Shown: piece after piece, positions 4,122-5,857 of the stretch | How positions within the stretch are numbered: position 1 is the stretch's first letter | Layout: every line of letters begins with the position of its first letter | Assembly (NCBI GenBank): GCA_030616665.1 | Contig: JAUWWX010000064.1 | Location: forward strand, 1 to 5,857 | Origin: an archaeon | Lineage (GTDB): Archaea; Iainarchaeota; Iainarchaeia; Iainarchaeales; GCA-2688035 | Direction: 5' to 3' | Length of the DNA: 5,857 nucleotides | Translations under genes and position numbers: made by a program | Notes under the pieces: model-generated | Databases searched by the model: none | The model's input: the letters and a program-made list of their open reading frames with translations, nothing else | Told to the model about the DNA's origin: nothing

Positions 4122-5069
4122 TTAGGTAAAGTGGTCATAGCCGGCTTTTTTTAACAGCCTTTTCTTTCCATTTTCAACCAAGTAGATTTTCCTGCCCTTG
4201 GTTATTCTTCCGACAAGCGTTCCCAACTTTTCTGCCTTTTTCCTGTTTTTCCGGCTTGCAGTGAAAACAAGCTCAAAGTCTTCTCCGCCAAACAAGGCAA
4301 AGTCAATAGCCTTTTTTCCAACGGCTTTTGCGGCCCTTTTTACCTCTTTGGAAATTGGAACCCTTTCCAAAAAGATTTCTGCGCCCTTCCTGCTCTCACT
4401 ACAGATGTTTTTCACCTCCGAAGCCAGGCCATCGCTTACATCCTCCATTGCATTGGCAATTTTTCCAATTCGCAGGGCTTTCCGCAGCTGTGCCCTTGGA
4501 AGCAAATGCCTCTTTTTAATTCTCTTAAAGCCCCTTACTTTTTTTCTCAGCAGTTCAAGGCCTGCGGTGCTGTGGCCAATCTTTCCGCTCACAAAGATAT
4601 AATCACCAGCTTTTGCATTCGAGCGCAAACAAAGCCTGCCTGCTGCCTCTCCAACCATCGTAATGTTTATGGCCACTTTTTTTCCATGTGTGAAGTCGCC
4701 GCCGATGACGTCAATATCATACTTCCCTGCAACAGAGTAAATGCCTCTATACAAGCCCTGGACAAATTCAACACCGCTGTTCTTTTTTAGGCAAACGCTT
4801 ACCAAGGCATACAAGGGCAGTGCATTCATTGCAGCAACATCGCTTACATTCACTTCCATTGCTTTTGCACCAATTTGCTTCGGGGTTGACCATTTGAGCG
4901 AAAAGTGGTCGTCTTCAACAAGCAAATCAGTTGTCAGAACAAGTAGCTTTTTCCCCGGCCTTACAACAGCTGCGTCATCACCGATGCCAACCAAGACATT
5001 GCGGTTGCGTGGTTTTCTCCTAATCATCTGAATCAAGCCAAACTCGCCGCCAATGCTCTTAATTCTCAT
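4122..5069 (-). CDS. thiL: Thiamine-monophosphate kinase
   Basis: Phosphorylates thiamine monophosphate with ATP to give thiamine diphosphate (TPP), the last step of cofactor synthesis; cytosolic. The 315-aa protein has the full set of ThiL motifs: GEFGLI near the N-terminus, GIGDDAAVV (28-36), TTDLLVEDDHF (46-56), NVSDVAAM (74-81), GGDFTHG (123-129), EDVSDGL (209-215), GGEDFELVFT (261-270) and C-terminal GYDHF. The aspartates of these motifs bind Mg-ATP and TMP in the PurM-like fold. The start at 5069 overlaps the thiC stop as ATGA, has a Shine-Dalgarno GAGGTG eight bases upstream and begins directly before the family's N-terminal GEFGLI. An in-frame ATG at 5126 would add 19 residues inside thiC and is rejected. 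The last two positions of the VEGVHF-type motif keep the conserved HF. Confidence 0.97.
   Translation of the reverse strand: MRIKSIGGEFGLIQMIRRKPRNRNVLVGIGDDAAVVRPGKKLLVLTTDLLVEDDHFSLKWSTPKQIGAKAMEVNVSDVAAMNALPLYALVSVCLKKNSGVEFVQGLYRGIYSVAGKYDIDVIGGDFTHGKKVAINITMVGEAAGRLCLRSNAKAGDYIFVSGKIGHSTAGLELLRKKVRGFKRIKKRHLLPRAQLRKALRIGKIANAMEDVSDGLASEVKNICSESRKGAEIFLERVPISKEVKRAAKAVGKKAIDFALFGGEDFELVFTASRKNRKKAEKLGTLVGRITKGRKIYLVENGKKRLLKKAGYDHFT
4146..4152 (+). terminator. Possible T-run terminator for eL40 inside the thiL 3' end
   Basis: A run of seven T on the plus strand lies about 40 bases after the eL40 stop, within the end of the convergent thiL gene. It is the first good T-run downstream of eL40, so the eL40 transcript probably overlaps thiL mRNA by a few tens of bases. 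Confidence 0.35.
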
Positions 5070-5857
5070 TTCCTTGACACCTCTTGCAAATCCTTCAGCG
5101 CACAGTATTTTCCGCACATCGTGCACTCCTTTCCCCTCACTTTTGACCTCTTTCTGTAAGCAATTGCTTTCTCCTTATCAATAGCAAGCCCAAACATTCC
5201 AGCCCAGTCCAATTTCCTCCTGTAAAGGGACATCTTGTCATCCCAGGCTCTTGTTCCCTTAATGCCCTTTGCAATGTCTGCCGCATGCCCAGCAATCCTT
5301 GCGGCAATCACGCCCTCCTTTACGTCTTGGAGGTTTGGCAGGCTCAAGTGCTCACTTGGGGTAACGTAACACAGGAAGTTCGCGCCATAGTATGCAGCCA
5401 GGGCTCCACCAATCGCACTTGTAATGTGGTCATATCCTGGGGCAATGTCCGTAACAATTGGCCCAAGAACGTAAAAGGGCGCATTGCCACACAAGCGCTT
5501 CTGCAGTTTCACATTCCTTCCAATATCGTTCAGTGGAACGTGGCCTGGCCCTTCAACCATTGCCTGAACTCCCTTTGCCTTTGCCCTTTTCGCAAGCTTC
5601 CCAAGCAACCGCAGTTCCTGCAGCTGTGCCCTATCTGTTGCATCCTTTAAGCAGCCTGGCCTCAAGCCGTCACCCAAGCTAAGTGTTACATCAAGCTTCT
5701 TTGCAGTCTCCAGAATCCAATCAAAATTCTTATATAGCGGGCTTTCCTTTTCATTGCAAGCCATCCAGTGCAGCAGCAGAGAGCCGCCCCTGCTTACAAC
5801 TCCTGCAAGCCTCTTCCTTACAAGCGGCATTGCCTTTCTTGTAACGCCGCAGTGTAC
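5066..5857 (-). CDS. thiC: Phosphomethylpyrimidine synthase ThiC, C-terminal part, truncated by the right window edge
   Basis: Radical SAM enzyme that rearranges aminoimidazole ribotide into HMP phosphate, the pyrimidine half of thiamine. The 263 visible residues run in frame to the edge (beginning VHCGVTRKA), so the ATG at 5830 is internal and the N-terminal ~40% lies outside. Family blocks are clear: RLAGVVSRGGSLL, SLGDGLRPGCLKDATDRAQ, VEGPGHVPLNDI, GPIVTDIAPGYDHITSAIGGA, LCYVTPSEHLSLPN and VKEGVIAARIAGHAADIAKG. The cluster-binding cysteines near the C-terminus read CTMCGKYC, i.e. CX2CX3C, one residue shorter than the CX2CX4C of the bacterial enzyme; shorter spacings may be normal in archaeal-type ThiC. 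Translation of thiL is coupled to it through ATGA. Any TPP riboswitch or promoter would lie beyond the right edge. Confidence 0.97.
   Translation of the reverse strand, partial: VHCGVTRKAMPLVRKRLAGVVSRGGSLLLHWMACNEKESPLYKNFDWILETAKKLDVTLSLGDGLRPGCLKDATDRAQLQELRLLGKLAKRAKAKGVQAMVEGPGHVPLNDIGRNVKLQKRLCGNAPFYVLGPIVTDIAPGYDHITSAIGGALAAYYGANFLCYVTPSEHLSLPNLQDVKEGVIAARIAGHAADIAKGIKGTRAWDDKMSLYRRKLDWAGMFGLAIDKEKAIAYRKRSKVRGKECTMCGKYCALKDLQEVSRK
5078..5083 (-). promoter_or_regulatory. Shine-Dalgarno of thiL
   Basis: The minus strand reads GAGGTG, eight bases before the ATG at 5069 and inside the last codons of thiC. It supports the chosen thiL start. It is the clearest ribosome binding site in the window. 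Confidence 0.7.

Noticed and set aside
4198..5031. Plus-strand ORFs of 63-134 codons opposite thiL
   Set aside because: Shadows of a gene with every ThiL motif; no promoter or family match.
5285..5682. Plus-strand ORFs of 74-121 codons opposite thiC
   Set aside because: Shadows of the strongly conserved thiC reading frame.

Overview
The window is archaeal chromosomal DNA. The 16S rRNA has archaeal signatures, the tRNA carries an anticodon-loop intron, promoters are TATA-box type, and there are archaeal/eukaryotic-type small ribosomal proteins (eL40, and probably eL41). The exact lineage cannot be fixed by eye. The divergent 16S 5' end, the relaxed tRNA intron motif and the lysine-rich proteins would fit a DPANN-type or other poorly sampled archaeon, but that is a guess.

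Layout: (1) Bases 1-850, minus strand: the 5' part of a 16S rRNA gene that runs off the left edge (about E. coli positions 1-880). (2) 851 to about 1213: its leader, holding a dense series of perfect short hairpins, with a strong minus-strand TATA box at 1235-1243. (3) 1336-2214, plus: a UbiA-superfamily membrane prenyltransferase, divergent from the rRNA. (4) 2257-3018, plus: an unrecognised basic protein of 253 aa. (5) 3015-3146, minus: a 43-codon Lys/Arg-rich ORF that I read as eL41, overlapping the stop codon of the previous gene. (6) 3214-3603, minus: a small secreted protein whose mature part is about 37% tyrosine. (7) 3719-3839, minus: tRNA-Glu(UUC) interrupted by a 46-nt intron. (8) 3943-4107, plus: zinc-ribbon ribosomal protein eL40. 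(9) 4122-5069 and 5066-5857, minus: thiL and the 3' part of thiC in a translationally coupled thiamine operon (ATGA overlap), with thiC running off the right edge.

Working picture: the window mixes translation genes (16S, eL40, eL41, tRNA-Glu) with de novo thiamine synthesis. ThiC makes the pyrimidine moiety and ThiL makes the final cofactor TPP. Most single genes have an AT-rich TATA-like element about 25-29 bp before the ATG, implying mostly leaderless mRNAs. The internal operon gene thiL instead has a Shine-Dalgarno sequence.

I see no CRISPR array, insertion sequence, integrase or defence system. The most unusual items are the tyrosine-rich exported protein, the structured rRNA leader with mutually exclusive hairpins, the degenerate tRNA intron motif and the small eL41-like gene.
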